Shown: positions 44,605 to 56,154 of the stretch, in pieces
How positions within the stretch are numbered: position 1 is the stretch's first letter
How the letters are laid out: every line of letters starts with the position of its first letter
Source of the DNA: Archangium lipolyticum
GTDB taxonomy: Bacteria; Myxococcota; Myxococcia; Myxococcales; Myxococcaceae
Assembly (NCBI RefSeq): GCF_024623785.1
Contig: NZ_JANKBZ010000002.1
Coordinates: forward strand, 372,001-436,000
DNA: 64,000 nucleotides
Direction of reading: 5' to 3'
Notes under the pieces: generated by a model
What the model was told of the DNA's origin: nothing
The model's database searches: none
Seen by the model: the letters and a program-made list of their open reading frames with translations, nothing else
Position numbers and translations under genes: made by a program

Positions 44605-44630
44605 ACATCCACGGTGGGAATCGAGTTGGA

Positions 44631-44665
44631 CCCTCTCCCCCTGGGAGAGGGACGGGGTGAGGGTA
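44631..44665. repeat. REP-like palindromic repeat, copy 3, inverted
   Basis: CCCTCTCCCCCTGGGAGAGGG followed by ACGGGGTGAGGGTA, the reverse-complement orientation of the other copies. Facing copies 2 and 4 can pair to form larger hairpins. Confidence 0.75.
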
Positions 44666-44724
44666 TGGGTGGACTCGGGTTCCCCACTCTTTCCCCGCTC
44701 CACGGGTTGGAAGACGGGGATACC

Positions 44725-44760
44725 TACCCTCACCCTGGCCCTCTCCCAGAGGGAGAGGGG
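44725..44760. repeat. REP-like palindromic repeat, copy 4
   Basis: TACCCTCACCCTGGCCC then CCCTCTCCC-AGA-GGGAGAGGG, same orientation as copy 2. The following 113 bases up to prfC contain no gene. Confidence 0.8.
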
Positions 44761-44873
44761 ACATACACAGGGTACGAGGAGGGCTCGTTTGCCCGGATGC
44801 TCTCCGGCGGAACGGCTCCCACGCATGGAACCCCGCGAAAAAACGCACGCCCCGTGATAGTTCCTCTCCCGAT

Positions 44874-46493
<1,620 letters not shown>

Positions 46494-46639
46494 CCCGAGA
46501 CCCGTTCGCGGGACGACGTCTAGCCCGGGCCTGACGCTGGACGTCGGACATCTTCGGACACTCCCGGCCTGGATTGGACGGGAGACCATTGTTGGGCCAG
46601 GGCTCCATTCCCAGCTTCGCCCCCTTGATAGGAGGGGCC

Positions 46640-47230
46640 ATGCGGGTCCTCGCGAGATGGAGCCTTCTGCTGCTGTTGCCGCTGGCTGGGTGTGTCCACA
46701 GCACGGGTGTCGAGCCCCGGCGGTTCTTCATGGACAAGGCCATGAAGAATGAAGTCGAGCGCCGGGAGCTGTTCGAGGCCACCCTGCGCGTGCTCGATGA
46801 GAACCCTGAGTACGTCGACCAGCTGTTCCGGTTGCTGCTCGGGCACCGCTCGTCGCTCAACCGCTTCCTCGCCATCAACGCCAGCGGCCTGGACGATCCC
46901 CAGTACGCGGCGCTCATGGCCCACCACCTGGTCCGCAACCCCGAGCCACTCACCGAGGTGATGGTCCAGGTCCTCGAGGCGGCGAAGGACGAGCCCGAGG
47001 CCCAGCGTGCCGTCCTCACGGCCATCCGGGCGCAGAAGGAGGAGGTTGCCGCGCAGCTCCTCTCCGATCCAGAGACGCTCTCGGCGGTGATGGGGGCGCT
47101 CGCGAAGCGGGGATCGGAGGACTCCGCCATCGCCCGTCAACTGCGCTCGCTCGTGGACGAGCTGACGCCAGGACACGGCGGCAGCGGGCAGGAGCAGGGT
47201 GACAAGGATTCCAAGCCCAAGCAGGAGTGA
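46640..47230 (+). CDS. Putative lipoprotein of unknown function
   Basis: 196 residues with a lipoprotein signal (MRVLARWSLLLLLPLAGC; Cys at 18). The body is helical with HEAT-like amphipathic pairs (NPEPLTEVMVQVLEAAKDEP, EVAAQLLSDPETLSAVMGAL), ending in a charged, disordered tail. ATG at 46640 is preceded by AGGAGGGG. No family recognised; only followed by a terminator. Confidence 0.7.
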   Translation: MRVLARWSLLLLLPLAGCVHSTGVEPRRFFMDKAMKNEVERRELFEATLRVLDENPEYVDQLFRLLLGHRSSLNRFLAINASGLDDPQYAALMAHHLVRNPEPLTEVMVQVLEAAKDEPEAQRAVLTAIRAQKEEVAAQLLSDPETLSAVMGALAKRGSEDSAIARQLRSLVDELTPGHGGSGQEQGDKDSKPKQE

Positions 47231-47233
47231 GCG

Positions 47234-47250
47234 GGGCGCTTCGGGCGCCC
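47234..47250. terminator. Hairpin with UUCGG loop between convergent genes
   Basis: GGGCGC at 47234-47239 and GCGCCC at 47245-47250 with the loop TTCGG. It lies between the stops of the lipoprotein gene and the opposing hypothetical gene and can serve both directions. Confidence 0.5.
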
Positions 47251-47258
47251 GGTGAGAC

Positions 47259-47804
47259 CTATTTGTACGGCACCACGGTGCCGCCCCGGTGGGCCGAGTC
47301 GCGCAGCACCAGCTTGCCCTCCTTGTGCAGGCGCGCGGCCTTGGGGCCCACGAGGAAGGCCTTGGGGTCACCCTTGCGGAAGGTCTTCTTCAGGTACTCC
47401 TCGATTTCACGGAACTGGCGCCGGAACTGGTCCGAGGCCGCGTCCTTGCGGCCCGTCTGCGGCGTCACCTCCAGCTCGGCCCAGAGCTGGCCACTGAGGA
47501 GCTCGCCCTCCTCGTTCATCCGGCAGCGCTCCATGAAGATGACCGGCGAGCGCACCTCGTCGATGCGCCAGAAGCCCTTGTCCGGACCCCGCTTCACCTT
47601 GTCCACGATGGCAGGTCCCACGGAGACGGCCACCAGGTACAGGTCCTCCTCGGGCAGCCGGGGATGGTTCGCCTCGCTGGCCCGGAAGGTCTTCCAGTCC
47701 GGAGGGACGCGCCGGGGGTACACCTCCAGCTCGATGCGCTCGAGGAAGCGGAAGAAGGCGACCTCGTCATCGGGGGACATGAAGAACTGAACCTGGCTGG
47801 CCAT
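47259..47804 (-). CDS. Hypothetical protein, 181 residues
   Basis: Cytoplasmic, alpha/beta protein starting MASQVQFFMSPDDEVAFFRFL. Contains an Arg/Glu-rich stretch (RRQFREIEEYLKKTFRKGD) and ends HRGGTVVPYK. The phrase QFFMSPDDE and overall pattern occur in uncharacterised myxobacterial proteins; function unknown. The start is ATG 47804, 67 bases from the divergent M32 gene, so the two share a promoter region. Confidence 0.65.
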   Translation of the reverse strand: MASQVQFFMSPDDEVAFFRFLERIELEVYPRRVPPDWKTFRASEANHPRLPEEDLYLVAVSVGPAIVDKVKRGPDKGFWRIDEVRSPVIFMERCRMNEEGELLSGQLWAELEVTPQTGRKDAASDQFRRQFREIEEYLKKTFRKGDPKAFLVGPKAARLHKEGKLVLRDSAHRGGTVVPYK

Positions 47805-47871
47805 GTTCCGGCAATTAACCGAATGCCGAGGCTTGCGGAAGTCCGAGGCGAATCGGACTAAAGAATCCGCC

Positions 47872-49371
47872 ATGGAAAAGACCTTCGACGCGCTGCTCGC
47901 CCGGATGCAGGAGCTTCGGGACCTCGGTGGACTCATCGGCCTGGCCACGTGGGACCAGGAGACCTACCTGCCCTCCAAAGGGGCCGAGTCCCGGGCCTTC
48001 CAGCTCTCCACCATCCAGGGCATCCACCACGAGCGCCTGGTCGACCCCCGGCTGGGCGAGCTGCTCTCCTGGGCCATCGGCAACAAGGGCCTCACGGACG
48101 ACCAGCGGGCCATGGCGCGCGTGCTGACCCATGAGCGGGACCGGGCGGTGAAGGTGCCCAAGGCGCTGGTGCAGGCGCTCGCCGAGGCCCAGAGCCGGGG
48201 CCTCGTGGCCTGGCGCGAGGCACGCAAGCAGAACCGCTTCGCCGTCTTCCAGCCCGCCCTGGCGCGGCTGCTGGCCCTGCGCCGCGAGCAGGCGGATGCC
48301 TATGGCCACTCCGGCGAGCGTTACGACGCGCTGCTCGAGGGCTACGAGCCCGGCATGCGCGTGGCCCGCCTCACCCCGGTGCTCTCCGCGCTCCGCGACA
48401 ACCTCATCCCCCTGGTGGCCGCCCTCCAGGCCGCGCCTCGGAAGGTGACGGACTTCTTCCAGGGCCGGCGCTTCGACCTCGACACGCAGTGGCGCCTCTC
48501 CCTGCGGCTGCTGGCGGACATGGGCTTCGACCTGGAGGCGGGGCGGCAGGACAAGAGCATCCATCCCTTCTCCAGCGGGCAGCACCCGAAGGACGTGCGC
48601 CTCACCACGGACCTGGAGGAGGGCACGCTGACGGGCCTCTTCAGCACGCTGCACGAGGGCGGGCACGGCCTGTACGAGCAGGGCTTCTCCGAGTCCCACT
48701 ACCGCACGCCGCTGGCGAACGCTCCCTCCATGGGCCTGCACGAGTCCCAGTCGCGCATGTGGGAGAACCTGGTGGGGCGCGGCCGGCCCTTCTGGACGCA
48801 CTACTTCCCCGTGATGCGCGAGGCCTTCCCCGAGGCGCTCGCGGGCGTGGACCTGGACACCTTCCACTCCGCAGTCAACCGCGTCACGCCCTCGCTCATC
48901 CGCGTGGAGGCGGACGAGGTGACGTACAACCTGCACATCGTCCTGCGCTACGAGTTGGAGCTGCTGCTCATCCGCGACGAGCTGCCGTTGAGCGAGCTGC
49001 CCTCGGCGTGGAACGAGCGCATGCGGCGCTTCCTGGGCGTCACCCCGCCGGACGACACGCAGGGCGTGATGCAGGACATCCATTGGGCCTGGGGCGAGTT
49101 CGGCTACTTCCCCACGTACTCGCTGGGCAACCTCTACGCCGCGTCCCTCTACGCCGCCGCGAAGCGCGCCCTGCCGGGATTGGAGGAGGGCATCGCCCGC
49201 GGCCAGCTCCTTCCCCTGCGCGACTGGCTGCGCACCCATGTGCACGCCGAGGGCTACCGCCTGCCCGCCGAGGAGCTGGTGCGCAATGTGACGGGCCAGG
49301 GCCTCACCGACTCGGATTTCCTCGCCTACCTCAAGTCCAAGTACGGCGCCCTCTACGGCGTGTCCCTCTGA
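47872..49371 (+). CDS. Carboxypeptidase Taq (M32 family)
   Basis: Zinc carboxypeptidase acting on C-terminal residues, cytoplasmic, 499 residues. The metal motif HEGGH is at His261-His265 ([15 protein letters not shown]), followed by the conserved [12 protein letters not shown] with the third ligand and the late HPNY-like [15 protein letters not shown] at 47872 gives the normal N-terminus ([16 protein letters not shown]). Its stop overlaps the end of the opposing NUDIX gene. Confidence 0.94.
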   Translation: MEKTFDALLARMQELRDLGGLIGLATWDQETYLPSKGAESRAFQLSTIQGIHHERLVDPRLGELLSWAIGNKGLTDDQRAMARVLTHERDRAVKVPKALVQALAEAQSRGLVAWREARKQNRFAVFQPALARLLALRREQADAYGHSGERYDALLEGYEPGMRVARLTPVLSALRDNLIPLVAALQAAPRKVTDFFQGRRFDLDTQWRLSLRLLADMGFDLEAGRQDKSIHPFSSGQHPKDVRLTTDLEEGTLTGLFSTLHEGGHGLYEQGFSESHYRTPLANAPSMGLHESQSRMWENLVGRGRPFWTHYFPVMREAFPEALAGVDLDTFHSAVNRVTPSLIRVEADEVTYNLHIVLRYELELLLIRDELPLSELPSAWNERMRRFLGVTPPDDTQGVMQDIHWAWGEFGYFPTYSLGNLYAASLYAAAKRALPGLEEGIARGQLLPLRDWLRTHVHAEGYRLPAEELVRNVTGQGLTDSDFLAYLKSKYGALYGVSL

Positions 49372-49850
49372 CCGGTGGGGCCGCGCCGCCGCGCCGCGTG
49401 CTCGAGGTAGGCCCGCACCACCTGGGCGAGCGGCAGCCGGAGCGCCGTGTCCAGGTCGATGAACTCGGCCCACACCACCTCGCGGTTGTCCAGGGTGAGG
49501 GTGGGCCGGGTCTGGACCTCGAGTTCGACGAAGTGGCAGCGGTCGCGCTTGAACTCCTCCGTGCCCCGGGTCTCGAAGACCTCGCGCAGCTCTCCGGGGG
49601 AGACGCGCAGCCCCACCTCCTCGCGCAGCTCGCGCGCGCCGGTCTGCTGCGGGGACTCGCCGGGGTGCCTGCCCCCTCCGGGCATGCTGAAGTCCTGCTT
49701 GTACGAGTTGCGCAGCAGCAGCACCTCGCGGCCATGCCAGATACCCACGAGCGTGCCCTCCGTCCTCGGGCGGCGCACGAACCAGTACGCCCTCGCCAGG
49801 GTGTAGGCACCGCGGTACGCCGTGCGCACGAGCGGGTCGAGCAGATCCAT
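49353..49850 (-). CDS. NUDIX hydrolase
   Basis: 165 residues. The Nudix box is GGGRHPGESPQQTGARELRE-EVGL (about 60-83), with the metal-binding glutamates in REEVG present. Hydrolyses nucleoside diphosphates linked to other groups; substrate unknown. The N-terminal segment (LVRTAYRGAYTLARAYWFV) is a short hydrophobic helix often seen in such proteins. Convergent with the M32 peptidase, overlapping by 19 bases at the 3' ends. Confidence 0.9.
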   Translation of the reverse strand: MDLLDPLVRTAYRGAYTLARAYWFVRRPRTEGTLVGIWHGREVLLLRNSYKQDFSMPGGGRHPGESPQQTGARELREEVGLRVSPGELREVFETRGTEEFKRDRCHFVELEVQTRPTLTLDNREVVWAEFIDLDTALRLPLAQVVRAYLEHAARRRGPTGQRDTP

Positions 49851-49908
49851 GTTCCCGGACGCTAGTCGAGGGGGTCGGCCCGGGCCAGTCCACTTGCGGA
49901 GTCGCGTC

Positions 49909-51558
49909 TCAGCTCCGCTGCCCGCGCAGCCGCGTGTACACGTAGGAGACGGCCAGCAGCATCGCCCCGAGCAGGATGAAGGTGAGGATGCGCTGGTTCG
50001 GTGGCAGGCCCGCCAGGTCGACGAGGACCAGGCGCCCGAGGGTGAACGCCAGCACCGCGAGGCCCACGAAGCGGTACCAGCGCTCGCGCAGGACGAAGCC
50101 CAGGGCGAACAGGGCGAAGGCCGCCACCCCCCAGCCCAGCGTGCCCAGGTCCTTCGGCATGAGCTCGCCCAGGAGCCCCACCAGCGCGAGCCCCGCGCCG
50201 GCCGTGCAGAAGAGCTGGAGCGCGGTGCGGCGGCGCCCCTGGAGGGGAGGGGGCAGCCGGGCCGATTCGATGACCCCGGAACGCTCGACGAGCGTGAAGC
50301 TCACGAGGAGCGCGGCGTACAGGAGCGCGCGGCCCGAGGGCGGCAGCCAGGTGGCCCCGAGCGCCACGTAGAGGAGCCCCACGCCCACCACCTGTAGGGC
50401 GCTCGCGCCCAGGACCCGTCCCGAGAGCCCCGCCACGAGCCCCACCGCCGTCCAGGCCCGCACCAGCGCCGTGTCCTCGTAGTGCGCGGGCAGTCCCATC
50501 GCGAGCGTGACGACACCCGTGGCCAGGTACGCCTGCAGCAGCGAGAGGGGGGCGCCCCGCAGGTGGCCCACCCCGGCCCCCGCGCCCTGCGCCAGCGCGA
50601 CGATGACGAAGAAGGTGAAGAGGCGCGGCTCGTTCCAGCGTCCCACCTCCAGCGCCCCCAGGGTGAGCAGTCCCACCCAGTTGAGCAGCGCGAAGGAGAG
50701 GCTCGCCCTCCGTGACAGCTCGCGCGGGTGGACCAGCAGCGCCACCGAGAAGAGGATGTAGTAGAGCGCGAGGAAGGAGAGGCTCAGCGCCAGCCGCTCG
50801 TTCGCGGGTTGGCCCGGAGCGATGGCCTCCGTGCGCATCGCCCAGACGACGTGCGTCGAGTAGACGGCCACCAGGCTCGACAGCGGCACGATGACCCAGC
50901 GGTTCTTCACCAGGAAGAACAGCGCTCCGCCCGCCAGCAGCGTGGTGGACAGCAGGGTGAAGACGGTGATGTCGCTGAGCATCCCCGTGTGCAGCCCGAG
51001 GAAGAGCGCGATGCCCGCCACCGTCTCCGACTTCATCCGGTCCGCGATGACCACGATGCCCACCACGTGCAACGCCAGCAGCACGAGCGCGAGCGTCTCG
51101 CTGGGGATGACCCGCACCGAGGGCACGAAGTGCAACGCGTACGTGACGAAGTAGGCGAGCGCCAGCCCTCCTCCGAAGACGATGCGTCCGAAGAGCTCAT
51201 GGCGGCGCGACAGCCACAGGCCCAGCGCCGCCAGCCCCGCGCTCAGCAGGTAGCCCGCTCCCACCCGCACCAGCACGCCCAGCTCGCCGAAGTGGTAGAT
51301 GATGAGGAAGGCGAAGCCGAGGATGAGCGACACGATGCCCACCCGGCTCAGCCAGTACGTGCCCAGGTGCGCCTCGAGGTCCCTCTTCTCCGGAGCGGGC
51401 GCGGGCGCCGGGGTGGCCGGGACGTCAGGTGCCGCTGGGGCGGGCGGCCGGACCGTGGCCGCCGTCTCCAGGTGCTCGATGCGCGCCTCCAGCCGGGAGA
51501 CCGTCGCCTCCAGCCGCCGCACCACCTCCCGCAGCTCCTCCGCGTCTCCCTCCGCCAT
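49909..51558 (-). CDS. DUF2339 multi-pass membrane protein
   Basis: 549 residues from ATG 51558. Begins with a coiled coil (LREVVRRLEATVSRLEARIEHLE), a Pro/Ala linker, the DUF2339 signature LEAHLGTYWLSRVGIVSLILG, and then about 14 or more hydrophobic helices up to the C-terminus. DUF2339 proteins are often annotated as putative integral membrane proteins of unknown role. A longer reading frame to 51600 adds nothing convincing. Confidence 0.85.
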   Translation of the reverse strand: MAEGDAEELREVVRRLEATVSRLEARIEHLETAATVRPPAPAAPDVPATPAPAPAPEKRDLEAHLGTYWLSRVGIVSLILGFAFLIIYHFGELGVLVRVGAGYLLSAGLAALGLWLSRRHELFGRIVFGGGLALAYFVTYALHFVPSVRVIPSETLALVLLALHVVGIVVIADRMKSETVAGIALFLGLHTGMLSDITVFTLLSTTLLAGGALFFLVKNRWVIVPLSSLVAVYSTHVVWAMRTEAIAPGQPANERLALSLSFLALYYILFSVALLVHPRELSRRASLSFALLNWVGLLTLGALEVGRWNEPRLFTFFVIVALAQGAGAGVGHLRGAPLSLLQAYLATGVVTLAMGLPAHYEDTALVRAWTAVGLVAGLSGRVLGASALQVVGVGLLYVALGATWLPPSGRALLYAALLVSFTLVERSGVIESARLPPPLQGRRRTALQLFCTAGAGLALVGLLGELMPKDLGTLGWGVAAFALFALGFVLRERWYRFVGLAVLAFTLGRLVLVDLAGLPPNQRILTFILLGAMLLAVSYVYTRLRGQRS

Positions 51559-51647
51559 GCTCTCCTCGTGGCTCCAGCGCATGGAGCCCGTCCGTCTCAT
51601 TAGACGGACGTTACTCCGAACGTGACGGGAGAATGGCGCTCGTTACC

Positions 51648-51998
51648 TCAGGTGAAGAGCAGCGGCCGGCAGGCCCTCGCGAGCTGCAGCGCATCCCGCG
51701 CCAGCACGTTCGAGGCCATGTTGCCGTCCAGCCACGCCGCGCGCGCCACCTGGTTGCTCAGCTCGAAGCACAGCGTCGCCGTGCGCCTCGCCAACCGGCT
51801 GTCCTTCTGGAGGGCTCGCGCGTTCAGCTCGCACAGCTCCGCGCATTGGCGCAGCAGGCGCATCGGCTCGCTGTCGGCGCGTATACCCCTGGCCGCCAAT
51901 TGCTCCATCGCCGCCTCGCACGCGGCCTGACAGCTCAGGCTCGCGTCGATGCAGTGATGAACGTCGGCGATCGCGCCTCCGAGTCGCACTCCTGACAT
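51648..51998 (-). CDS. Small Cys-rich helical protein, four-helix copper-storage (DUF326)-like
   Basis: 116 residues from ATG 51998, with GAGGTGG upstream. Cysteines at residues 16, 23, 27, 52, 56, 77 and 109, plus His14-His15, lie on amphipathic helices: HHCIDASLSCQAACEAAMEQ, LLRQCAELCELNARAL and TLCFELSNQVARAAW. The CxxxC spacing on helices resembles Csp/DUF326 copper-storage four-helix bundles, but fewer cysteines are present. The frame up to 52145 has no ribosome site. Role inferred only. Confidence 0.55.
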   Translation of the reverse strand: MSGVRLGGAIADVHHCIDASLSCQAACEAAMEQLAARGIRADSEPMRLLRQCAELCELNARALQKDSRLARRTATLCFELSNQVARAAWLDGNMASNVLARDALQLARACRPLLFT

Positions 51999-52348
51999 GC
52001 CCACCACCTCCACAGCGGCTTCAAACCTACGCACGTTCCCCCCAGCCGCAACCGGATCTGCTTCCTCCCCGCCGACTTGTTCAATCGGCCGCATGACAGG
52101 GGGGCTCGTGCCTACTGCCACCAAGAAGTACGCACAGGAGCACACCAGGGTTCCCGCGCCGTTCTTCGCGGAACTCCGGCAAACCGCTCGATCAGCGCGG
52201 ATTCACTTCGTGTCCCTGCAAGTGGGACGCCGGGAGACACGGGCGGAAGATTCCGCTGCACGTGAGTCCGGAGCGGGAGACAGGTGGGCACCGCGGTGAC
52301 GGATACCCTCACCCCGTCCCTCTCCCAGAGGGAGAGGGGGTTGTTTCC
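51999..52348. other. Non-coding gap of about 350 bases
   Basis: Between the small Cys-rich protein and the RNase D stop. Contains the fifth palindromic repeat at 52304-52340 and no frame with coding features; base composition is lower in GC than the surroundings in places. Confidence 0.6.
52304..52340. repeat. REP-like palindromic repeat, copy 5
   Basis: TACCCTCACCCCGTCCC followed by CCCTCTCCC-AGA-GGGAGAGGG, identical in layout to copies 2 and 4. It lies just past the stop of the RNase D gene, so it may form the transcript end. Confidence 0.8.
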
Positions 52349-53518
52349 TCAGCCGGAGACAGGGTGTTGGGAGAGCAGCGTGAGGAGCTCCTCTCCGTAG
52401 AGTTGCACGCGCTTGTCTCCGAAGTAGGGCACCGCCCTCAGCTCATCCAGGTTCGCCGGCGGCCGTGACACGATCGTGTCGAAGATGGCGTTGGGCAGCA
52501 CCACCGAGGGCGTCACCTTGCGCGCCCCCGCCTTCTCCACTCGCCACGCCTTCAGCGCGTCCTCGCGCTTGCGCCGGTTCGCGTCCTTTGGTCCTCGCTG
52601 CTCCTCCTGCTCCGGCTTCAGCTCGCCCCGGCGCGACTTCTCCAGCAGCTCGCGCACCAGCGCCAGCACCTCGTCCCCATGCGTCCGCACGAAGGCCCCT
52701 CGCACTCCCGCCGCCTTCACCAGCTCCTTCGAAGTGCCCGGTGGTTTCACCGCGATGTCCGTGATGGCCATGTTGGAGAGCATCCGCCCCATGGGGACGT
52801 TCTCCGCCTCGGCCCACTCCAGCCGCTTGCGGTGCAGCGCCTGTGCGATGGCGTTCGCCAGCACCAGCTGCGTCGGCGTCAGCCCCGCCTTCGGCAGCTT
52901 CGGCTTGAAGTCCGCTCCCACGTCCGGCCGCGCCGCCGCCTCGTCGCACATGCGCTCGCAGTCGAGCAGCACTTCCTCGAGGATGCCCGCCTTCCGGCTC
53001 TCCTCGCGCACCTGCCGGCCCAGCTCCACCAGGTAGCGCACGTCGTTGGCGATGTAGTCCCTCATCCCGGGTGGCAGCGGCCGGAGCGAGAAGTCCGACT
53101 GTTGGTGCTCCTTCGGTAGCTCCACGCCCAGCCGCTCGCGCGCCAGGTCCGCCAGCCCCACCTTGGGCCAGCCCAGCAGCGTCGCCGCCCGGTGGGTGTC
53201 GAAGAGGCCCCTCACCCGCACGCCCGCCTCGGCCAGGTAGGGCAGGTCTCCCGACGCCGCATGGAAGAACTTGGTCCGCCCGGGGTCCTCCATCACCGGC
53301 GCCAGCAGCGACGGCTCCACTCCCGGCTGGAGGGTGTCGAAGAGGAAGACGTCCTCGTCCGTGCCTACCTGGAGGAAGCACAGGCGGGCGCGGAAGGCGT
53401 GCATCGCGTCCGCCTCCACGTCCACCGCCAGCTCCGGGGCGGCCTCGAGCTTCCGGGCAGCCTCTTGGGCTCCCGGGGCATTCACTACGTCCTGCGCACC
53501 TTGTGGGAAGGTCGGCAT
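52349..53518 (-). CDS. rnd: Ribonuclease D
   Basis: 3'-5' exoribonuclease for tRNA maturation, 389 residues. DEDD residues: Asp33 and Glu35 in AVDVEADAM, the Asp in FHAASGDLPYL, and the Tyr/Asp pair in YIANDVRYL (DEDDy type). Two HRDC-like helical domains follow, as in E. coli RNase D. ATG 53518. It is divergent from ttcA. Confidence 0.93.
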   Translation of the reverse strand: MPTFPQGAQDVVNAPGAQEAARKLEAAPELAVDVEADAMHAFRARLCFLQVGTDEDVFLFDTLQPGVEPSLLAPVMEDPGRTKFFHAASGDLPYLAEAGVRVRGLFDTHRAATLLGWPKVGLADLARERLGVELPKEHQQSDFSLRPLPPGMRDYIANDVRYLVELGRQVREESRKAGILEEVLLDCERMCDEAAARPDVGADFKPKLPKAGLTPTQLVLANAIAQALHRKRLEWAEAENVPMGRMLSNMAITDIAVKPPGTSKELVKAAGVRGAFVRTHGDEVLALVRELLEKSRRGELKPEQEEQRGPKDANRRKREDALKAWRVEKAGARKVTPSVVLPNAIFDTIVSRPPANLDELRAVPYFGDKRVQLYGEELLTLLSQHPVSG

Positions 53519-53597
53519 GGCGGAAGGCAGGCTAGCGGACCGGGTGTGTACGTGTAGCGTGTTTTTTCCCCAGCCGCCGCTAGGATGACAACCGCCG

Positions 53598-54407
53598 ATG
53601 AATCCCGACGTCCTTCGCCTCGAAAAGAACCTGCTTGGCCACATGGGCCGGGCCATCGCGGACTACTCCCTCATCTCCGAGGGGGACCGCATCATGGTGG
53701 GTGTGTCGGGTGGGAAGGATTCGTACACCCTTCTCTACCTGCTCCGCGAGCTGCAGCGCCGCGCCCCAGTGAAGTTCGAGTTGCTCGCGGTGAACCTGGA
53801 CCAGGGGCACCCGGGCTTCCCGGCCGACAAGCTGGAGAACTGGTTCAAGAGCGAGGGCTTCGCCTACAAGATGCTCAAGGAGGACACCTACTCGGTCGTC
53901 CTCGAGAAGACGCCCCCGGGCAAGACGCAGTGCACGGTCTGCTCCCGGTTGCGGCGCGGCATCCTCTATACGGCGGCGGTGGAGCTGGGCTGCACCAAGA
54001 TTGCCCTCGGCCACCACCGGGACGACCTCATCAACACCCTGCTGCTCAACCTCTTCTTCGCCGGCTCGCTCAAGGCGATGCCCCCCATCCTCAAGAGCGA
54101 CGATGGGCGCAACACCGTCATCCGCCCGCTGTGCTACGCGGCGGAGAAGGAGATCGCCGCCTACGCGGAGGCGAGGCAGTTCCCCATCATCCCGTGCGAC
54201 CTGTGCGGCTCGCAGGAGAACCTGCAGCGCAAGCGCATGCAGCGGCTGGTGGAGGAGCTGGGCAAGGAGATTCCCAATGTCCGGCAGAGCGTGCTGTCCG
54301 CCATGAGCAACGTGCGGCCCAGCCACCTGATGGACCGGAGCCTCTTCGATTTCTCCGAGCTCGCGCCCGAGGACGGCACGAAGCCCGAGAGCACACAGGC
54401 GCAGTAG
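53598..54407 (+). CDS. ttcA: tRNA 2-thiocytidine biosynthesis protein TtcA
   Basis: Makes 2-thiocytidine at position 32 of tRNA using an Fe-S cluster. 269 residues. PP-loop SGGKDS at 37-42, then the two CxxC pairs CTVC and CDLC that hold the cluster. The C-terminal part ([15 protein letters not shown]) is TtcA-specific. ATG 53598. Confidence 0.95.
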   Translation: MNPDVLRLEKNLLGHMGRAIADYSLISEGDRIMVGVSGGKDSYTLLYLLRELQRRAPVKFELLAVNLDQGHPGFPADKLENWFKSEGFAYKMLKEDTYSVVLEKTPPGKTQCTVCSRLRRGILYTAAVELGCTKIALGHHRDDLINTLLLNLFFAGSLKAMPPILKSDDGRNTVIRPLCYAAEKEIAAYAEARQFPIIPCDLCGSQENLQRKRMQRLVEELGKEIPNVRQSVLSAMSNVRPSHLMDRSLFDFSELAPEDGTKPESTQAQ

Positions 54408-54442
54408 GACGGCAGCACGAACGATTCTGGGAGGGTTGGCGG

Positions 54443-55270
54443 ATGCCTCGAGAGCTGGCGGTGAAAGCGCGCAAGGAGCGGAATGCCGCGCTGGTGGAGG
54501 TGATGCTGCTGGCGGCCATGGCGGATGGCCGTGTGTCGCAACTGGAGATGCAGACGCTGCTCCGGCGCGTCATCGAGCGCCCCGAGTTCGAGGGCACGAA
54601 GCCCGAGGAGCTCAACTCGCTGGTGGAGGCGAGCGCCCAGCGGTTGTCCAAGGCGCATGACCTGGAGGAGATCCTCGCCTCGTTCCGGGCGCGGCTGCCG
54701 GACCACAAGACGCGGATGCTGGCCTTCGGGCTGGCGGCGTCCGTGGCGTTCTCGGACCACCGGGCCACGCGCACGGAGCTGGGGCTGCTCAAGACGTTCC
54801 AGGCCGCCCTCGGCATCTCCGAGGACGAGGTGGCGCAGATCATCGACGTCATCGAGAGCGGAGGCAGCCTGGCGGAGGCGCTGGGCGAGCCGCTGGAGCG
54901 GCTGTACGCCGAGGTCATGGTGCTGGTGAGCGCGGCGGACGGGCGTCTGAAGGAAGCGGAGGCGCGGGCACTGGTGGAGAGCTTCGCGTCGGATCCGCTC
55001 TTCCACAACGTGAGCCCCGAGCGTGCCCAGGCCTTCGTGAGCGAGGCGGTGGCGGCGCTGGCCGCCGAGGGGTTGCCGGCGCGGCTCCAGGTGATGGCGC
55101 ACGGGCTGACGACGCACACCCAGCGGTTGAAGGCCTACCGGCTGGCGACGAAGATCGCCCACGCGGGAGGCCAGGAGCCGAGCCTGAGCGAACAGCGCAT
55201 CCTCAACATGCTCCAGGCCACCTTCGGGCTCGCGGACGACGAAGTCGCGCGGCTGGACCGCGAGGCGTAG
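54443..55270 (+). CDS. Tandem TerB-like helical protein
   Basis: 275 residues, soluble. Two TerB-like domains: VEVMLLAAMADGRVSQLEMQ at the start and VMVLVSAADGRLKEAEARAL in the second half; each has the Ala-Asp-Gly turn where TerB proteins bind metal. Role in tellurite or metal stress is not established. ATG 54443 with GGAGGG upstream. It follows ttcA by 35 bases and precedes the PhnD-like gene by 25, so the run may be one transcript. Confidence 0.75.
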   Translation: MPRELAVKARKERNAALVEVMLLAAMADGRVSQLEMQTLLRRVIERPEFEGTKPEELNSLVEASAQRLSKAHDLEEILASFRARLPDHKTRMLAFGLAASVAFSDHRATRTELGLLKTFQAALGISEDEVAQIIDVIESGGSLAEALGEPLERLYAEVMVLVSAADGRLKEAEARALVESFASDPLFHNVSPERAQAFVSEAVAALAAEGLPARLQVMAHGLTTHTQRLKAYRLATKIAHAGGQEPSLSEQRILNMLQATFGLADDEVARLDREA

Positions 55271-55295
55271 TAGGAGGAGGGACCCGCACGCCACC

Positions 55296-56117
55296 ATGTC
55301 CGTCTCCCCTCCCACTCCCGCGCGATTCTCCTTCCGGTTCGGTCTGCCGCCCTCGCTGGGCAATTCCCTGGCGCGCGACCGGGCCGAGCACCTGGCCTCG
55401 CTCATCGAGCGGGCCCTGGGCCGCAAGGTGGAGGTGAGCGTGGCGGCCAGCTACGAGGCGCTCGCGAAGGACCTGCTGGCGGGCCGGGCGGATGCCGTCT
55501 GGGCGCCGCCCTTCGTGTGCGCGCGGGTGGAGGCCATGGGCGTGCGCGTGCTGGCGCGCGGGGTGCGGCGGGGGCGCTCGTCGTACCGCTCGGCGCTGGT
55601 GGCGCGGGTGGGCTCCGGGCTGAAGCTGGAGACGCTACAGGGCAGGCGGGTGGCGTGGGTGGACCGGGACTCGGTGGCGGGCTACCTGCTGCCGGTGGCG
55701 TACCTGAAGGCCAAGGGGCAGGAGCCGGCCAAGACGTTCGCCTCGCAGCAGCTCACGGGCTCGTACAAGGCCTCCCTGGAGGCGGTGCTGGGCGGCACGG
55801 CGGACGTGGCGAGCGTCTTCTGCCCGCCGGAGTCCACGGGGCTGACGTTCGCGGACGGCGTGGAGGTGGTGCTCCCGGGCAAGGGGAGGGAGTTCGAGCT
55901 CATCGCCTACACCGAGGAGGCCCCGAACGATGGGGTGCCGGTGGGCATGGGCGTGGCGCCGGAGCTGGTGGGCCAGCTGGAGCGGGCCCTGCTGGGGCTG
56001 CACGAGAGCGAGGACGGCAAGCGCCTGTTGGAGGAGATCTTCACGGCGGAGCGCTTCGAGCCGGCCCCTCGCATGGGCTACCGGGCCCTCTACCGCGTGG
56101 CGCTGGCGAGCCTCTGA
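55296..56117 (+). CDS. PhnD-like substrate-binding protein without signal peptide
   Basis: 273 residues of the phosphate/phosphonate (PhnD, COG3221) periplasmic-binding type: [21 protein letters not shown], a [13 protein letters not shown] segment, and [20 protein letters not shown]. It lacks a signal sequence, so it is probably cytoplasmic, unlike transport-linked members. No permease or ATPase gene is nearby. Substrate unknown; might serve a regulatory or sensor role, which is inference. Confidence 0.75.
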   Translation: MSVSPPTPARFSFRFGLPPSLGNSLARDRAEHLASLIERALGRKVEVSVAASYEALAKDLLAGRADAVWAPPFVCARVEAMGVRVLARGVRRGRSSYRSALVARVGSGLKLETLQGRRVAWVDRDSVAGYLLPVAYLKAKGQEPAKTFASQQLTGSYKASLEAVLGGTADVASVFCPPESTGLTFADGVEVVLPGKGREFELIAYTEEAPNDGVPVGMGVAPELVGQLERALLGLHESEDGKRLLEEIFTAERFEPAPRMGYRALYRVALASL

Positions 56118-56154
56118 GTTGCGCCGGGGACGGCGAAGTCCTTTACTCGGGGTC

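Noticed and set aside
47815-49893. Minus-strand frame of 692 residues over the M32 peptidase
   Set aside because: Shadow; the only real minus gene here is the NUDIX hydrolase.
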